Source of the DNA: Aureimonas sp. SA4125
GTDB taxonomy: Bacteria > Pseudomonadota > Alphaproteobacteria > Rhizobiales > Rhizobiaceae
DNA length: 64,000 nt
Direction of reading: 5' to 3'
NCBI RefSeq assembly: GCF_019973775.1
Contig: NZ_AP025032.1
Coordinates: 3,472,001 to 3,536,000, forward strand
Shown here: in pieces, positions 1-10,094 of the stretch
How the letters are laid out: every line of letters starts with the position of its first letter
Numbering within the stretch: position 1 is the first letter of the stretch
Notes under the pieces: generated by a model
The model's database searches: none
What the model saw: only the letters and a program-made list of their open reading frames with translations
Told to the model about the DNA's origin: nothing
Translations under genes and position numbers: made by a program

Positions 1-404
1 ACAGCCTCGTAGCCGCCGCTCATCCAGCCATGGATATGGGCGACCGTCGTGACGCCCGAGGCGATCATCTCGAAAGCGGAGTAGAGCGTATCGAGATAGA
101 GATCGAGCTTGCGACCCGGAATACGGCTGGCGAACCAGAGCTCAAGCGCATGGTCGGGGGAGCCGAGCTGCAGCGGCGTCATGCCGACATGGTGGTGAGA
201 GTTGACGAAGCCCGGCAGCATGACGTGGTCCGGATAGGCTGTTTCGGCGGCACCCGGCGACAGGCGCCGCATGTCTTCCATCGATCCGACCGCAACGATC
301 TCGCCGTCCCTCGACAGAACGGCGCCGTCATCGACGATCAGCGGTGTGTGGCGGTCTTGGATACCGGTGACGACCCAGCGTGCGCTCGTGATGTGGTCGC
401 TCAT
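1..404 (-). CDS. metal-dependent amidohydrolase, N-terminal part (cut by window edge)
   Basis: About 134 residues from the start codon at 404 to the window edge; the gene continues to the left. The translation shows the small beta-sandwich of amidohydrolases followed by LPGFVNSHHHVGMTPLQLG, where the HxH pair is the usual metal ligand after strand 1. Cytosine/guanine deaminase, formiminoglutamate deiminase and chlorohydrolase relatives share this layout, so it probably hydrolyses a C-N bond of a ring or amidine. The substrate cannot be read. An AGAAAGGG ribosome binding site precedes the ATG. The start overlaps the stop of the upstream nitrilase gene by four bases (ATGA), so it is translationally coupled and belongs to the leftward catabolic operon. 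Confidence 0.8.
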   Translation of the reverse strand, partial: MSDHITSARWVVTGIQDRHTPLIVDDGAVLSRDGEIVAVGSMEDMRRLSPGAAETAYPDHVMLPGFVNSHHHVGMTPLQLGSPDHALELWFASRIPGRKLDLYLDTLYSAFEMIASGVTTVAHIHGWMSGGYEA

Positions 405-1245
405 GCAAATGCCCTTTCTGATGCCTGGTGGTTCAGGCGGAGTGTTCGATGGGTGGGGTTGTGTTGGCGGGCTGCAGCAAGGCGCCCCGGTTCGATGTCG
501 AGGAGGACCGTGCGCCCATCGGCGGGCAGTTCCCCGCCATCCGGGCCGAAGGCGACCGTCTCGCCGGCATGGCGCTGAAGCCGTCCCGTGACTTCTTCAT
601 TTCCGAAGCGGCAGGCGGCCAAGGCATAGAGCGCGTTGGCGCGCGCATGGGTGCGCAGCTCGGCTTCGAAGAGACCGGGCGGGTCGGCGGTCGGCCCCCC
701 GACGAGCACCAGCACCATGTCGGCGCCGTCGCGGCCGGCCGATCGCCAGCATTCGGGATAGCGCCGGTCGTAGCAGACCAAGGGGCAGAAGCGGGCGCCG
801 CGATAGTCGAAGCAGTGCAGGGCCGCCGGCCCTTGCGCGAAGTGATCGGTCTCGCCGAAAGGCTCGCCTGCCGCGGGCGCGAGGTGGATCTTTCGCTGCA
901 CGACCATCGGGGTTTGGCCCGGTGCGGCGAGAACCACCGCATTGGCCGGTCGCGCGCCGGCCGCATCGGCCAGCGCCATGCCGAAGACGATCGCGGTTTG
1001 CGTCTCCGCGGCCAGGCGGCGCGCCCAGCTGCAGGTCGCCCCTTCGAGATCCTCGGCGGCTTCGCCCCAGCGAAGCGGATCGTCGGCAGCGTAGAACGGC
1101 AGCGCGAAGAGCTCCGGCAGCAGGATGAGCGCCGCGCCCTCTGCGCAGAGCCTCCGGATGCCGCGCTCGGCCTCGTCCAGAAGCTCCTCCGAACTGTTCT
1201 GATAAGCGCCGACACCAAGTGCTGCGACCCGCAACAAAGGCGCCG

Positions 1246-1249
<4 letters not shown>
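401..1249 (-). CDS. nitrilase-superfamily carbon-nitrogen hydrolase
   Basis: 282 residues, normal size for a single-domain nitrilase-superfamily amidase. The Glu-Lys-Cys triad is visible: Glu in LLPELFALPFY, Lys in VQRKIHLAP, and the Cys nucleophile in LVCYDRRYPE. The family hydrolyses amides, carbamoyl amines or ureido acids (N-carbamoylputrescine amidase, beta-ureidopropionase and relatives); the exact substrate is not predictable. I chose the ATG at 1249 because it overlaps the stop of the ABC ATPase gene as ATGA, and the protein family starts just there (MTAPLLRVAALG). Its stop overlaps the next amidohydrolase start in the same way. Coupling to an importer and a second hydrolase suggests it acts on the imported compound or an intermediate. 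Confidence 0.85.
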
Positions 1250-2033
<784 letters not shown>

Positions 2034-2037
<4 letters not shown>

Positions 2038-2918
2038 CGTGCGCCTCCCGTCGAGGGCGCGACCCACCAGAGCATGCGGCGCTGCACCGTGCGCAGGGCC
2101 CAGTCGAAGCCGAAGCCGATGACGCCGATCAGGGCCATGGTGAAGAAGGTGAGCTGGGCGTTGAAGGTCGATCGCGCGACGGCGGTGATCTGGCCGAGCC
2201 CGGATCCGACGCCCACCGCCTCGGCGATCAGAACCACCATCCAGGCCGCGAAGAGGTTGAGGCGCAAGGTCATGAAGAGGCCGGGAAGGATGGCCGGAAA
2301 CACCACGCGCCAGAAGATCTGGTGTCCGCTCGCGCCCATGATGCGCGCGACGTTCAGATAGGACTTGCTGACACCCTCCAATTGCGCGGTCGTCGAGAGG
2401 ATGATGGCGAAGAAGATGGTGATGAAGACGAGAAAGATGGCCGGCGTGTTGCCGATGCCGAACAAGAAGATCGAGACCGGAAGCCAGGCGACCGGGGAGA
2501 TCGGCGTCAGGAGAAGCAGGGTCGGCATCAGGAGGTTGCGGGCCAGTTTGACGTAGTGGACCAGAGCCCCGACCGCGACACCGGCGACGAGGCCGAGGGC
2601 AAGCCCCGCCACGACCCGAAGAATCGTATAGAGCGAGGTCGCCAGGAGGCCGACCAGACCGCCATGCGAGGCGTCGGCCCCGATGCGGTTGGCATTGCTG
2701 AAATAGGACAGCGTGCGGTCCCAGTCGCTGAGGAAGAGATGCGGCGGTGGCAGCAGGAGCGGGTTGGCCCATCCCATCGCCCAGGACAGTTCCCAGAGAC
2801 CGGCGAAGAGGCCGATCGAGAGAATTGTCCAGCCGGCCGAAAGGACGAGCGCGGGCGGGCGGCGCAGACTGATCCGCGCCTCGCCGGAGCGAAGTGAGGC
2901 AAAGGGAAGGGCGACCAT
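2034..2918 (-). CDS. ABC transporter permease, SsuC/TauC type
   Basis: 294-residue inner-membrane permease with about six hydrophobic segments. The coupling-helix EAA-type region is near SKSYLNVARIMGASG. The ATG at 2918 has GAAAGG upstream and gives the expected cytoplasmic N-terminus before the first membrane helix. It pairs with the substrate-binding protein encoded at 2996-4045 and with the ATPase whose start overlaps its stop. The family carries sulfonates, nitrate, taurine, pyrimidine precursors or other small N/S compounds; the linked hydrolases favour an amide- or ureide-type compound (inference). Confidence 0.88.
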
Positions 2919-2949
2919 CAAGCGGCCTTTCGTTGACAGGAGAGCATCG

Positions 2950-2973
2950 GCCCGGCCGATAGATCGGCCGGGC
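2950..2973. repeat. 11-bp perfect inverted repeat between SBP and permease genes
   Basis: GCCCGGCCGAT, two bases, then ATCGGCCGGGC. It lies in the 77-bp gap between the stop of the substrate-binding-protein gene and the permease start. A very stable RNA hairpin here usually protects the upstream message or partly stops transcription, so that far more binding protein than permease is made. No U-run follows, so it is not a classical full terminator. Confidence 0.7.
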
Positions 2974-2995
2974 ATGGAGACGCGGCGGGAAAAGC

Positions 2996-4045
2996 TCAGG
3001 CCGACTTGCGCTGCAGCGAGGCGTAGAGGTCCGGGTTCTCCGCGATCGCCGCTTCCAGGAAGCTCCAGTCGAAGGCGCCCTGATCCGGCAGGTTCTGCAC
3101 GTAGCCGAGCTCCTTCATCGAGAGACCACGATCGATGATGAACTGGGTCTGGTTGCGCTGGTCGACGACGATCGGCTGCTTGGCGGACGCGTTGCGGGCC
3201 GCTTCCATCGTGGTCTTGTAGTAGGTGCCCACGGTGTCGGTCAGGGCAGCCTCGATGTCGGCCTCGGCCTGCGCCTGCGCCTGCATCAGCGCCTTGATGA
3301 TCGCCTTCACCGCATCCGGATTGCTTTCCAGGAGCGGCGTGCGGGCGGCGAGCACGCAGTCGGAATAGCCGGGACCGTAGAGATCGGTACCGTCGGAGAG
3401 CACGGTGGCCCCCTCCCGGCTCTGCACGCACTGGGTCGCATAGGGCTCGATGTGACAGATCGCGTCGATCGCGCCGACCATGAAGGCCTGGGCGAGTTCG
3501 GGCGAGGTGTTCATGTAGCGGATGTCGACGTCGGCAAACGTCATTCCGGCGGCCTTCAGATAGTCGTAGGGCAGCACTTCCAGCGTGTCGGCCTGGAAGG
3601 TGCCGAAGGTCTTGCCGCGCAGATCCTCGGCGGTCTTGATGCCCTCGCCCGCCACGATGATGCAGCCCTGCACGCCGCCGCCGGCAACGATCTTCACCGG
3701 CGCGCCCGCATCGTAGAGCGTCATGAAGTTGGAGTAGGGAATCATCGAGATGTCGACGAGGCCGGCACCGAACATCGTGGTGATCTCGGCATTGGACGGG
3801 GTGATGACGAATTCGAGATCGACGCCGTCGGCCGTGGCCAGCCCGCGCTCCTTGGCAAGGAAAATGCCCATGTTGCAGAAGCCGGTGCCATGGGTCGCCT
3901 TGATCGTGGTTCCGGCGGCATGAGCCTCGCCGACAAGCCCCGCCAGATGCGGCGGCAAGGCCACCATCGCCGCACCGGCGGCCGTGGTCTTCAGGAAATT
4001 GCGGCGTGAAAAGTTCGCGTAGAAGTGGCCGTTACGTTCGCACAT
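2996..4045 (-). CDS. ABC transporter substrate-binding protein, NMT1/SsuA-like, Tat-exported
   Basis: 349 residues. The N-terminus carries a twin-arginine signal (SRRNFLKTTAAGAAMVALPP) ending near AHA, so it is exported folded to the periplasm. The mature part resembles NMT1/THI5-like and SsuA/TauA binding proteins: it opens with THGTGFCNMGIFLAKERG and has the two-lobed pattern with a repeated hinge. The start at 4045 is preceded by TTGGAGAC; a longer reading frame exists upstream but would bury the Tat signal. It is the first gene of the importer unit (SBP, permease, ATPase) that runs on into the nitrilase and amidohydrolase genes, with its own 143-bp upstream gap that may hold a promoter. 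Ligand unknown. Confidence 0.85.
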   Translation of the reverse strand: MCERNGHFYANFSRRNFLKTTAAGAAMVALPPHLAGLVGEAHAAGTTIKATHGTGFCNMGIFLAKERGLATADGVDLEFVITPSNAEITTMFGAGLVDISMIPYSNFMTLYDAGAPVKIVAGGGVQGCIIVAGEGIKTAEDLRGKTFGTFQADTLEVLPYDYLKAAGMTFADVDIRYMNTSPELAQAFMVGAIDAICHIEPYATQCVQSREGATVLSDGTDLYGPGYSDCVLAARTPLLESNPDAVKAIIKALMQAQAQAEADIEAALTDTVGTYYKTTMEAARNASAKQPIVVDQRNQTQFIIDRGLSMKELGYVQNLPDQGAFDWSFLEAAIAENPDLYASLQRKSA

Positions 4046-4188
4046 GTTCGTCTCCAAGAGTGAGATTCGGCCAAACCGCCTGGGCTCGAGCCGCATTCGC
4101 GAGGGGCACGCCAACCCGGAAGAAGCATCGCTGCTCTGCGCTTCACGTCGTCTGCCGCTTGTGCCGGAGCGACCGGCAAGGCCATGCT

Positions 4189-5559
4189 TTAGTGCGTGAG
4201 CGTCCCTCCTCTTGCTGATCGGCTTAGTGCCGCCTCGATGCCCGCTGCGAGCGTGAGGAGATCGTCATCGGCATGGAGCTGCCCGCAAATCTGCAGGCCG
4301 GCCGCCAGACCGGCCGCACCAAAACCGATGGGCAAGGACAGCGCGGGATGCCCGCCATGATTGATGAAGGGCGTGAAGGCCGCGTGCGCCCGTGGGCCGA
4401 CAGTCCGGCCGGCGATATGGGCGGGACCCAGTTCGGTCGCCGGCCACGCAAAGCATGGAACCGTCGGTGACAGCAGCGCGTCGACGCCCCGAAGGGTCGC
4501 GTCGAGGCTTATCGTGATGGCATTCGACAGCCGAAGCGCCCTCGACACGGCGCGAGCGTCGAGCCGCAGTCCGGCGTCGATCTGGACGGCGATGTCGGGA
4601 TCGAAAAGGTCTGGGTCGCGCTCGAATGCGTCGCCATAAAGATCTGCCAGCATGGCGTATTGCAGTGCCATGAGGTCGGCAGGCACGGCGCCGTCCGGCC
4701 AGGTCGGGTCGCGCCGCTCGACGGCAAAGCCGGCCTCGCGAAGTGTGGCCAGGGCTGCCTGCAGCATCGCCTCGATTTCCGGATCGACGGGCACGTCGAG
4801 GCCAAAACTCGGGGTGAAGGCGAGGCGCCGCGCAGCGGAGGGTCCCTTGGTCGAAGGGGCCCGCCGACCCGACATCGCCTCGAACAGCAGGCGGATGTCG
4901 GCGACGCTGCCGGCCATCGGGCACAGGCATTCGAGACCGATGTCGAGCGTCGGAAAGCCCGGTCCGTTCGGCACGGCGCCTCTGCTCGGCTTGAAGCCGA
5001 CACAGCCGACATGGGCGGCGGGCCGGCGACTGGACCCGCCGGAATCCGTCCCGATGGCCGCCGCCACGAGCCCGCCCGCGATGGCGCTCGCACAGCCGCC
5101 GGATGATCCGCCGGGGGTCAGAGCCGGATCGAGCGGATGCCGGGTCACCCCATGCAGGGGATTGGCGGTGACGCCCTTGCAGCCGAACTCGGAACTGTTG
5201 GCGATGCCGACGACGACCGCGCCGGCCCGTTTCAGCCGGGCAACGACCTGCGCATCCTGCGGGGCGACGAAATCGGCGAAGAGCCGCGAGCCCTGCGTCA
5301 CCCGCCGGCCCTCGACCCAGATAAGGTCCTTGACCACGAGCGCCACGCCGGCCAGCGGCAGTCGCCCTTCTCCCGCCCCCAGGCGCCGGTCGACCGTCTC
5401 CGCCTCCTGCAGACTCATGACCGCATCCACCGCGACGATCGCATTGAGGTCGCGTCCCGCCTCGATGCGCTCCAGCGCCTGCTCGCATTCGGCGCGCGCG
5501 CTGGAGCGCCCCGCATTGACGGCATCGGCGGTCGAGGCGAGGCTTTCACGCGTCTGCAT
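4189..5559 (-). CDS. amidase-signature family hydrolase
   Basis: 456 residues, typical for amidase-signature enzymes. The Ser-cisSer-Lys triad is readable: Lys77 in LVVKDLIWVEG, Ser152 in PGGSSGGCASA and nucleophile Ser176 in GTDSGGSSRRPA. These enzymes hydrolyse carboxamides, allophanate or similar; GatA is a relative, but no gatB or gatC is nearby, so a catabolic amidase is more likely. The ATG at 5559 overlaps the end of the racemase-like gene by 14 bases, so both are translated from one message that begins with the polyamine-type importer. The motif position after GTD is Ser where Thr is most common, which is tolerated in the family. Confidence 0.88.
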   Translation of the reverse strand: MQTRESLASTADAVNAGRSSARAECEQALERIEAGRDLNAIVAVDAVMSLQEAETVDRRLGAGEGRLPLAGVALVVKDLIWVEGRRVTQGSRLFADFVAPQDAQVVARLKRAGAVVVGIANSSEFGCKGVTANPLHGVTRHPLDPALTPGGSSGGCASAIAGGLVAAAIGTDSGGSSRRPAAHVGCVGFKPSRGAVPNGPGFPTLDIGLECLCPMAGSVADIRLLFEAMSGRRAPSTKGPSAARRLAFTPSFGLDVPVDPEIEAMLQAALATLREAGFAVERRDPTWPDGAVPADLMALQYAMLADLYGDAFERDPDLFDPDIAVQIDAGLRLDARAVSRALRLSNAITISLDATLRGVDALLSPTVPCFAWPATELGPAHIAGRTVGPRAHAAFTPFINHGGHPALSLPIGFGAAGLAAGLQICGQLHADDDLLTLAAGIEAALSRSARGGTLTH

Positions 5560-6289
5560 GGGCGATCCGTGCTGCCAGCGCGGCGGGCAGGCCCTGCGAT
5601 GTCTTGGCGACCGGGCGGCGAAGCAAAGCGCCTGACATCGGTACGAGGCGCACCAGAGTCTCGGCTTGTGCGATACCCGCGGCGACCTGTTCGACGAGGG
5701 GAACCGGCACTTTTTGGGCAAGCTGTCCGGCAAGGCCGGCCAGCGGCGCACCGGCAAGGATCACGACGTCGGCGCCATCCTCGCGCACGGTTGCATCGCA
5801 GAGCTTCACCAGCGCTTCCGCCTTTTCCTCCGCCACCATGTCGACCGAGCCGAAGCCGGAGGTGAGTGATCGGATGGCCGCGAGGCGGCTCGAGAGGCCG
5901 CTCGCCGCGACGCAATCTTGGTACCAATGGCCCAGCGCCGGCGCGAAGGTGACGATCGAGAAGCGCTGACCCAGCATTGCCGCCGTGTGCATCGCCGCTT
6001 CCGCCATGCCGACGACGGGCAGGTCGAACAGTTCCCGCGCCGCCCAGAGGCCGGGATCGCCAAAGGCCGCGATGAGCGCCGCGTCGTGGCCCGGGCCGTG
6101 TTCCGCCAGCATTTCGAGGACGACCGCGCCGGCCAGTTGCGCTTCCGCCCGGCCGGAAATGTAGGGAACGCCCCGGGGGGCGGTGATCGCGGTGATCTGC
6201 GTGCCGGGGGCCGCGGCACTGCGCGCGACCTGCGCCAGGCGCTCGGTGATCGAGACGGAGATGTTGGGATTGAGGAGGAGGATGCGCAT
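5546..6289 (-). CDS. Asp/Glu/hydantoin racemase-family protein lacking both catalytic cysteines
   Basis: 247 residues starting MRILLLNPN, the hallmark N-terminus of the hydantoin/aspartate/glutamate racemase family. A GGAG ribosome binding site precedes the ATG at 6289, ten bases after the permease stop. Canonical members carry one Cys in an IACFDDPG-type motif and a second in a LGCAGM-type motif. Here the matching segments read LIAAFGDPG and ILAGAPLAG, so both cysteines are replaced. A two-base racemase mechanism is therefore unlikely; a lyase, isomerase or binding role is possible. A second family member with the same losses lies at 12437-13114. The gene sits between the polyamine-type permease and the amidase in one operon. 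Confidence 0.8.
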   Translation of the reverse strand: MRILLLNPNISVSITERLAQVARSAAAPGTQITAITAPRGVPYISGRAEAQLAGAVVLEMLAEHGPGHDAALIAAFGDPGLWAARELFDLPVVGMAEAAMHTAAMLGQRFSIVTFAPALGHWYQDCVAASGLSSRLAAIRSLTSGFGSVDMVAEEKAEALVKLCDATVREDGADVVILAGAPLAGLAGQLAQKVPVPLVEQVAAGIAQAETLVRLVPMSGALLRRPVAKTSQGLPAALAARIAHADA

Positions 6290-6299
6290 CGCCCGCTCC

Positions 6300-7100
6300 T
6301 CAGAACTGCGCCATGCGGCGGATGCCGACAAGGCGGTCCCCCACGATCATGGCGAGCGTCGCCAAGAGGATCAGGCCGGTCGAGATCGCCGCGATCGTTG
6401 GATCGGGCCGCTCCTCGACATATTGCAGCATCTGGATCGGCAAGGTCTTCGTCCAGGCGTCGCTGAAGAAGATCGAGACCGGATAATTGTCCATCGAGGC
6501 CAGGAAGGCGAACATTCCCGACGTCATGAAAGCCGGCCCGAGGACCGGGATCAGCACCTTGCGAACGGCGCCCACATAGGAGCAGCCGAGGGTGCGGGCG
6601 GCATCGATCAGCGTGAAGTCGAACAGCGACAGCGCGCCGATCACCGTGCGCGCGACATAGGGCAGCGTGATCACGACATGCGCGAGCAGGAGGCTGACCC
6701 AGGCGTCGCGCAGGCCGAACTCGCGGAAGAACTGCAGGAGCGCGATGCCGATCACCAGGCCCGGCAGCATCAGCGGCGAGATCAGGAAGGAGATGATCGC
6801 CTCCGACCCCGGCACCCGTCCGCGGGTGAGGCCGATCGCGCACATCGTGCCGAGAACGAGGGAAATCGCGGTCGACAGCGTGGCGATCTGCACGGAGGTG
6901 ACAAGAGCGGGCAGAAGACCGCGCAAGGAGCCGAGACGCTCGTACCAGCGCAGCGACCACTCCGGGGGTGGCAGCGTGAAGACCGAGGCCGAGCCGAAGG
7001 ACGCCGCGACGGTGACGATCAGTGGCGTCACCATGAACAGCACCGCAAAGGCGGCGATGGCATAGACGAGGCCCGTGACGAGACGCTCGAACGCGGTCAT
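6300..7100 (-). CDS. ABC transporter permease, PotC/spermidine-putrescine type
   Basis: 266-residue inner-membrane permease with about six hydrophobic helices and the EAA-like coupling segment around IDAARTLGCSYVGAVRK. It matches the second permease (PotC/YdcV position) of polyamine-type importers. Its ATG at 7100 overlaps the stop of the first permease gene as ATGA. It forms the membrane channel with the product of 7097-7942 and is driven by the ATPase of 7939-9039. Ligand not predictable; such importers also carry opines, amino-acid derivatives and other nitrogenous solutes. Confidence 0.88.
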   Translation of the reverse strand: MTAFERLVTGLVYAIAAFAVLFMVTPLIVTVAASFGSASVFTLPPPEWSLRWYERLGSLRGLLPALVTSVQIATLSTAISLVLGTMCAIGLTRGRVPGSEAIISFLISPLMLPGLVIGIALLQFFREFGLRDAWVSLLLAHVVITLPYVARTVIGALSLFDFTLIDAARTLGCSYVGAVRKVLIPVLGPAFMTSGMFAFLASMDNYPVSIFFSDAWTKTLPIQMLQYVEERPDPTIAAISTGLILLATLAMIVGDRLVGIRRMAQF

Positions 7101-7942
7101 CGCACGCCTCCCACACGCCGGGCGAGCGAACTGGCCGACAGGATGATGGCCACGGAGATGGCCAGCAGCAGCACCGCCGTCGTCGAACCCACCTGTTCGT
7201 TGCGCATGAAGAGGAAGGACCGGCCGGTGAGCGTCGCGAGCGTCTGGAAACGGTCGCCGATCAGGAGGCTCGGGATGACGTACATCGATATGGACATGGA
7301 GAAGACGAAGGCCGCTCCCGCGACGATTCCGGGCAGCGTCAGCGGCAAGGTCACCTTGATGAAGCGGTAGAGCGGCGAGGCTCCGAGGGTCGCCGCCGCC
7401 TCGGGCAGGCGGGGATCCATGAGGCCGAGCACCGAGTAGATCGGCAGGATCATGAAGGGCAGGAAGACGTTGGCCGCCCCGAGGACGAGACCGGCTTCCG
7501 TGAAGAGAAGCTGCGGCGCCTGTTCGAACAGTCCGGTAGCGACGAGGATCTGCCCGACGAGCCCGTTGCGCGCCAAGACGATCTGCCAGGCGAAGGCCTT
7601 GACGACGACCCCGACCGAGAGCGGCAGGATGATGCTGGTCAGGAGCACGATCTGCCAGATGCCGCGGGCTTTGGACAAGGCGATCGCTGCGGGATAACCG
7701 ATGACGAAGGCGACGAGGGTGACGAGGGCCCCGACCCGCAGCGTGTTGCCAATCACCTGCCAGGTGAATGGGTCGGAGAGCAGGTCGATGTAAGGCTGGA
7801 TCGTCGGGCCGACCGGACCCATGAAGCTGCGCGTGAAGAGCCAGACGAGCGGCACCAGGTAGAAGAGCGAAAGATAGGCCAGCGCCGGCGCGGTCAGCGC
7901 GGCAGCAGGCGGAAGCGAACGCAGGCGGGTGGCGATGTTCAT
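7097..7942 (-). CDS. ABC transporter permease, PotB type
   Basis: 281 residues with six predicted membrane segments, beginning with a short cytoplasmic tail and a long hydrophobic helix (ALTAPALAYLSLFYLVPLVW). The coupling motif is near LPEAAATLGASPLYRF. It occupies the PotB/YdcU position, first permease after the ATPase gene. Both ends are coupled: the start overlaps the ATPase stop and the stop overlaps the next permease start, each as ATGA. It acts in the inner membrane as half of the channel for the solute delivered by the binding protein encoded at 9039-10094. Confidence 0.88.
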   Translation of the reverse strand: MNIATRLRSLPPAAALTAPALAYLSLFYLVPLVWLFTRSFMGPVGPTIQPYIDLLSDPFTWQVIGNTLRVGALVTLVAFVIGYPAAIALSKARGIWQIVLLTSIILPLSVGVVVKAFAWQIVLARNGLVGQILVATGLFEQAPQLLFTEAGLVLGAANVFLPFMILPIYSVLGLMDPRLPEAAATLGASPLYRFIKVTLPLTLPGIVAGAAFVFSMSISMYVIPSLLIGDRFQTLATLTGRSFLFMRNEQVGSTTAVLLLAISVAIILSASSLARRVGGVR

Positions 7943-9039
7943 GCGGCCTCGCTCAGCGCTTCGGCCGGATAGATCAGCGTATCCTCGATCGAGAACGACA
8001 TCTCCACGACGTCGCCGGGCCGCAATCCCATGGGAACGTCGAGCGCCTCCACGATCACCCGGTCGTCGTGCCTGGCGACGAAGTGCAACTGTGCCTTGGC
8101 TCCCTGAAAGATCGCTTCAGAGAGCCGGGCCCTGAGACGGTTCTCATGCCGTGTGTCGAGCGCGATGCGCTCGGGACGGATGCCGATCGTCACGGCGGAG
8201 CCGGCCCGATAGGCTGCGGGCGCCGTCAGTGTGCCGAAGGCGGTCTCGACACGCGATTGCGCGCTCTGGCTATCCAGCACACGCCCCGACACGCGCGTGG
8301 ACAGACCGACGAAGTCGAGCGTGAACGGTGTCGCCGGGCGGCGATAGATGTCCTGCGGGACGCCCAGATGCTCGATACGGCCGCGGTTCATCACCGCGAT
8401 CCGGTCGGACATGACCAGCGCCTCGTCCTGATCGTGCGTGACGAAGATCGCGGTCGTCCCCACTTCGCGCAGGATGCGCCGCAACTCGATCTGCATGACC
8501 TCGCGCAGCTTGCGATCGAGCGCCGAGAAGGGCTCGTCGAGGAGCATGAGTTTCGGCCCCGGCGCCAGCGCCCGCGCAACCGCGACCCGTTGCTGCTGCC
8601 CGCCGGACAGACCGCGCACCGAGCGGTCCGCCATCGCCGAGAGCCCGACGAGGCCGAGCAGGCGCGTGACCGTTTCTGCCACGACTTCCTTTGGGGCGCC
8701 GCGGGCGTTCAGCCCGAAAGCGACGTTCTCGGCAACCGTCAGATGCGGGAACAGAGCATAGTTCTGGAAAACCACGCCGACGTCGCGGCGATGCGGGGCG
8801 ACAGTGGTGATATCGATCCCGTCGAGACTGACCTTGCCGCAATCGGCCTTGAGGAGACCCGCCACGATGCGCAGCAGCGTGGTCTTGCCGCAACCGGAGG
8901 GCCCCAGCAGCGATACGAATTCGCCGCGGGCCGTCGACAGGTCGACACCGTCCAGTACCGGGGTCGCCCCGAAGGATTTGCCGGCACCCGATATCTGCAG
9001 GAAGGGTCCGCCAAGGCCCGCGCCGAGATTGCTCTGCAT
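7939..9039 (-). CDS. ABC transporter ATPase, PotA/FbpC type
   Basis: 366 residues. The nucleotide-binding domain has LLGPSGCGKTT (Walker A), LSGGQQQR (signature) and LMLLDEPFSALD (Walker B and D-loop), followed by FVTHDQDEA. A C-terminal TOBE-like regulatory domain contains IGIRPERI, typical of PotA/MalK/FbpC proteins. The ATG at 9039 shares its A with the binding protein's TGA stop (TGATG), so expression is coupled. A longer open frame runs upstream but only as an overlap with the binding-protein gene. The product energises the two PotB/PotC-type permeases encoded just downstream. Confidence 0.9.
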   Translation of the reverse strand: MQSNLGAGLGGPFLQISGAGKSFGATPVLDGVDLSTARGEFVSLLGPSGCGKTTLLRIVAGLLKADCGKVSLDGIDITTVAPHRRDVGVVFQNYALFPHLTVAENVAFGLNARGAPKEVVAETVTRLLGLVGLSAMADRSVRGLSGGQQQRVAVARALAPGPKLMLLDEPFSALDRKLREVMQIELRRILREVGTTAIFVTHDQDEALVMSDRIAVMNRGRIEHLGVPQDIYRRPATPFTLDFVGLSTRVSGRVLDSQSAQSRVETAFGTLTAPAAYRAGSAVTIGIRPERIALDTRHENRLRARLSEAIFQGAKAQLHFVARHDDRVIVEALDVPMGLRPGDVVEMSFSIEDTLIYPAEALSEAA

Positions 9040-10094
9040 CAGATCGCCATCTCGCGATCCCAACGTTCGACCCAGCTGTTCCGGTTCTGCGCCACGGCGG
9101 CCCAGTCGATCGCGATGACGTCGATGTTCTGGGGAAGGTCCGCCGGCGCCGCCACCGACCGGTTGGTGGGAAGCGAGAAGGTCGGGCCGACGATCTGCGA
9201 CTGGATCTCGGGGCTGAGGAGGTCGTTGACCCAGGCCCGCGCGAGCTCCGGATGAGGGCCACCCTTGACGATGCACACACCCGACGGGCTGGCGAAGGCA
9301 CCCTCTTTCGGGACGGCCAGGCCGACCGGGGCGCCCTCGGCCTGACGCGGCATGGTGAAGGAGGAGAGCGCGCCGGCGATCGCCCAGGCTTCGCCCGTCT
9401 CCAGAAGATTGAAGGCCTGCGGCATCTGGGTGTAGATCGTCAGGATATTCGGCTTCAACTCGACGAGCTTCTTGAAGCCGGCGTCGATGTCGTACTGCGC
9501 CTCGCGCACCGGCTTGCCGGAGGCGAGCGCCGCGGCCATGAAGAGCGGAAAGACGCCTTCCGTGTTCTGCAGCGACGGAATGACCACCCGCCCCGCCATC
9601 GACGGGCTCCAGAGATCCTCCCAGGACGCGACGCCATCGGGCAGCGCGTCCTTGTTGTAGGCGATGGCCTGGAAGGGCTGGAGGTAGTTCACCCACGCGC
9701 CGTCGCGGTGGATCGTGTTGTCCTTCAGTTCGGCCATATTCGGCACGTCGCTTTGCGTGACGGCCTCCAGCAGGCCGGCATCGTCGGCGAGGATCATCAC
9801 GGGGTCGTCCATCTGGACAACCGACAGGTAAGGCTTATCGGCGTTCTGCTGCATCTTTTCCAGATTCACCAGCGACCGGGTCCCCTCGAACAGGACCCGG
9901 CAATCATGCTTGGCCTCGAAGGCGGGAATGACGATCGTTTCCACCCAGTCGCGATGGCTGGCGGCGCCTCCCACAACCATCTCCCGCGTCTGGGCGCGCA
10001 AGACCGACGGCATCGCGAGAACGCCGGCGATCCCGGTGGCTCCGGCGAGAAAGCGGCGACGATTGGTGCGGAAAGTAGGGAAGTGTTGGGTCAT
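9039..10094 (-). CDS. ABC transporter substrate-binding protein, PotD-like, Tat-exported
   Basis: 351 residues. A twin-arginine-type signal (NRRRFLAGATGIAGVLAM) precedes a cleavage region near LRAQ, so the mature protein is periplasmic. The rest resembles extracellular solute-binding family 1/PotD proteins (WVETIVIPAFEAKHDCRV at the start, two-domain arrangement). The ATG at 10094 has TTGGAG upstream. It is the first gene of the leftward operon that continues with its ATPase, two permeases, the racemase-like protein and an amidase, so its ligand is probably the substrate of those enzymes. It is transcribed divergently from the GntR-type regulator at 10312, the usual arrangement for a local regulator and its target. 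Confidence 0.87.
   Translation of the reverse strand: MTQHFPTFRTNRRRFLAGATGIAGVLAMPSVLRAQTREMVVGGAASHRDWVETIVIPAFEAKHDCRVLFEGTRSLVNLEKMQQNADKPYLSVVQMDDPVMILADDAGLLEAVTQSDVPNMAELKDNTIHRDGAWVNYLQPFQAIAYNKDALPDGVASWEDLWSPSMAGRVVIPSLQNTEGVFPLFMAAALASGKPVREAQYDIDAGFKKLVELKPNILTIYTQMPQAFNLLETGEAWAIAGALSSFTMPRQAEGAPVGLAVPKEGAFASPSGVCIVKGGPHPELARAWVNDLLSPEIQSQIVGPTFSLPTNRSVAAPADLPQNIDVIAIDWAAVAQNRNSWVERWDREMAI

Noticed and set aside
4189..5559. GatA subunit of the Glu-tRNA amidotransferase
   Set aside because: No gatB or gatC nearby, and it sits in a catabolic operon; the sequence fits general amidases better.
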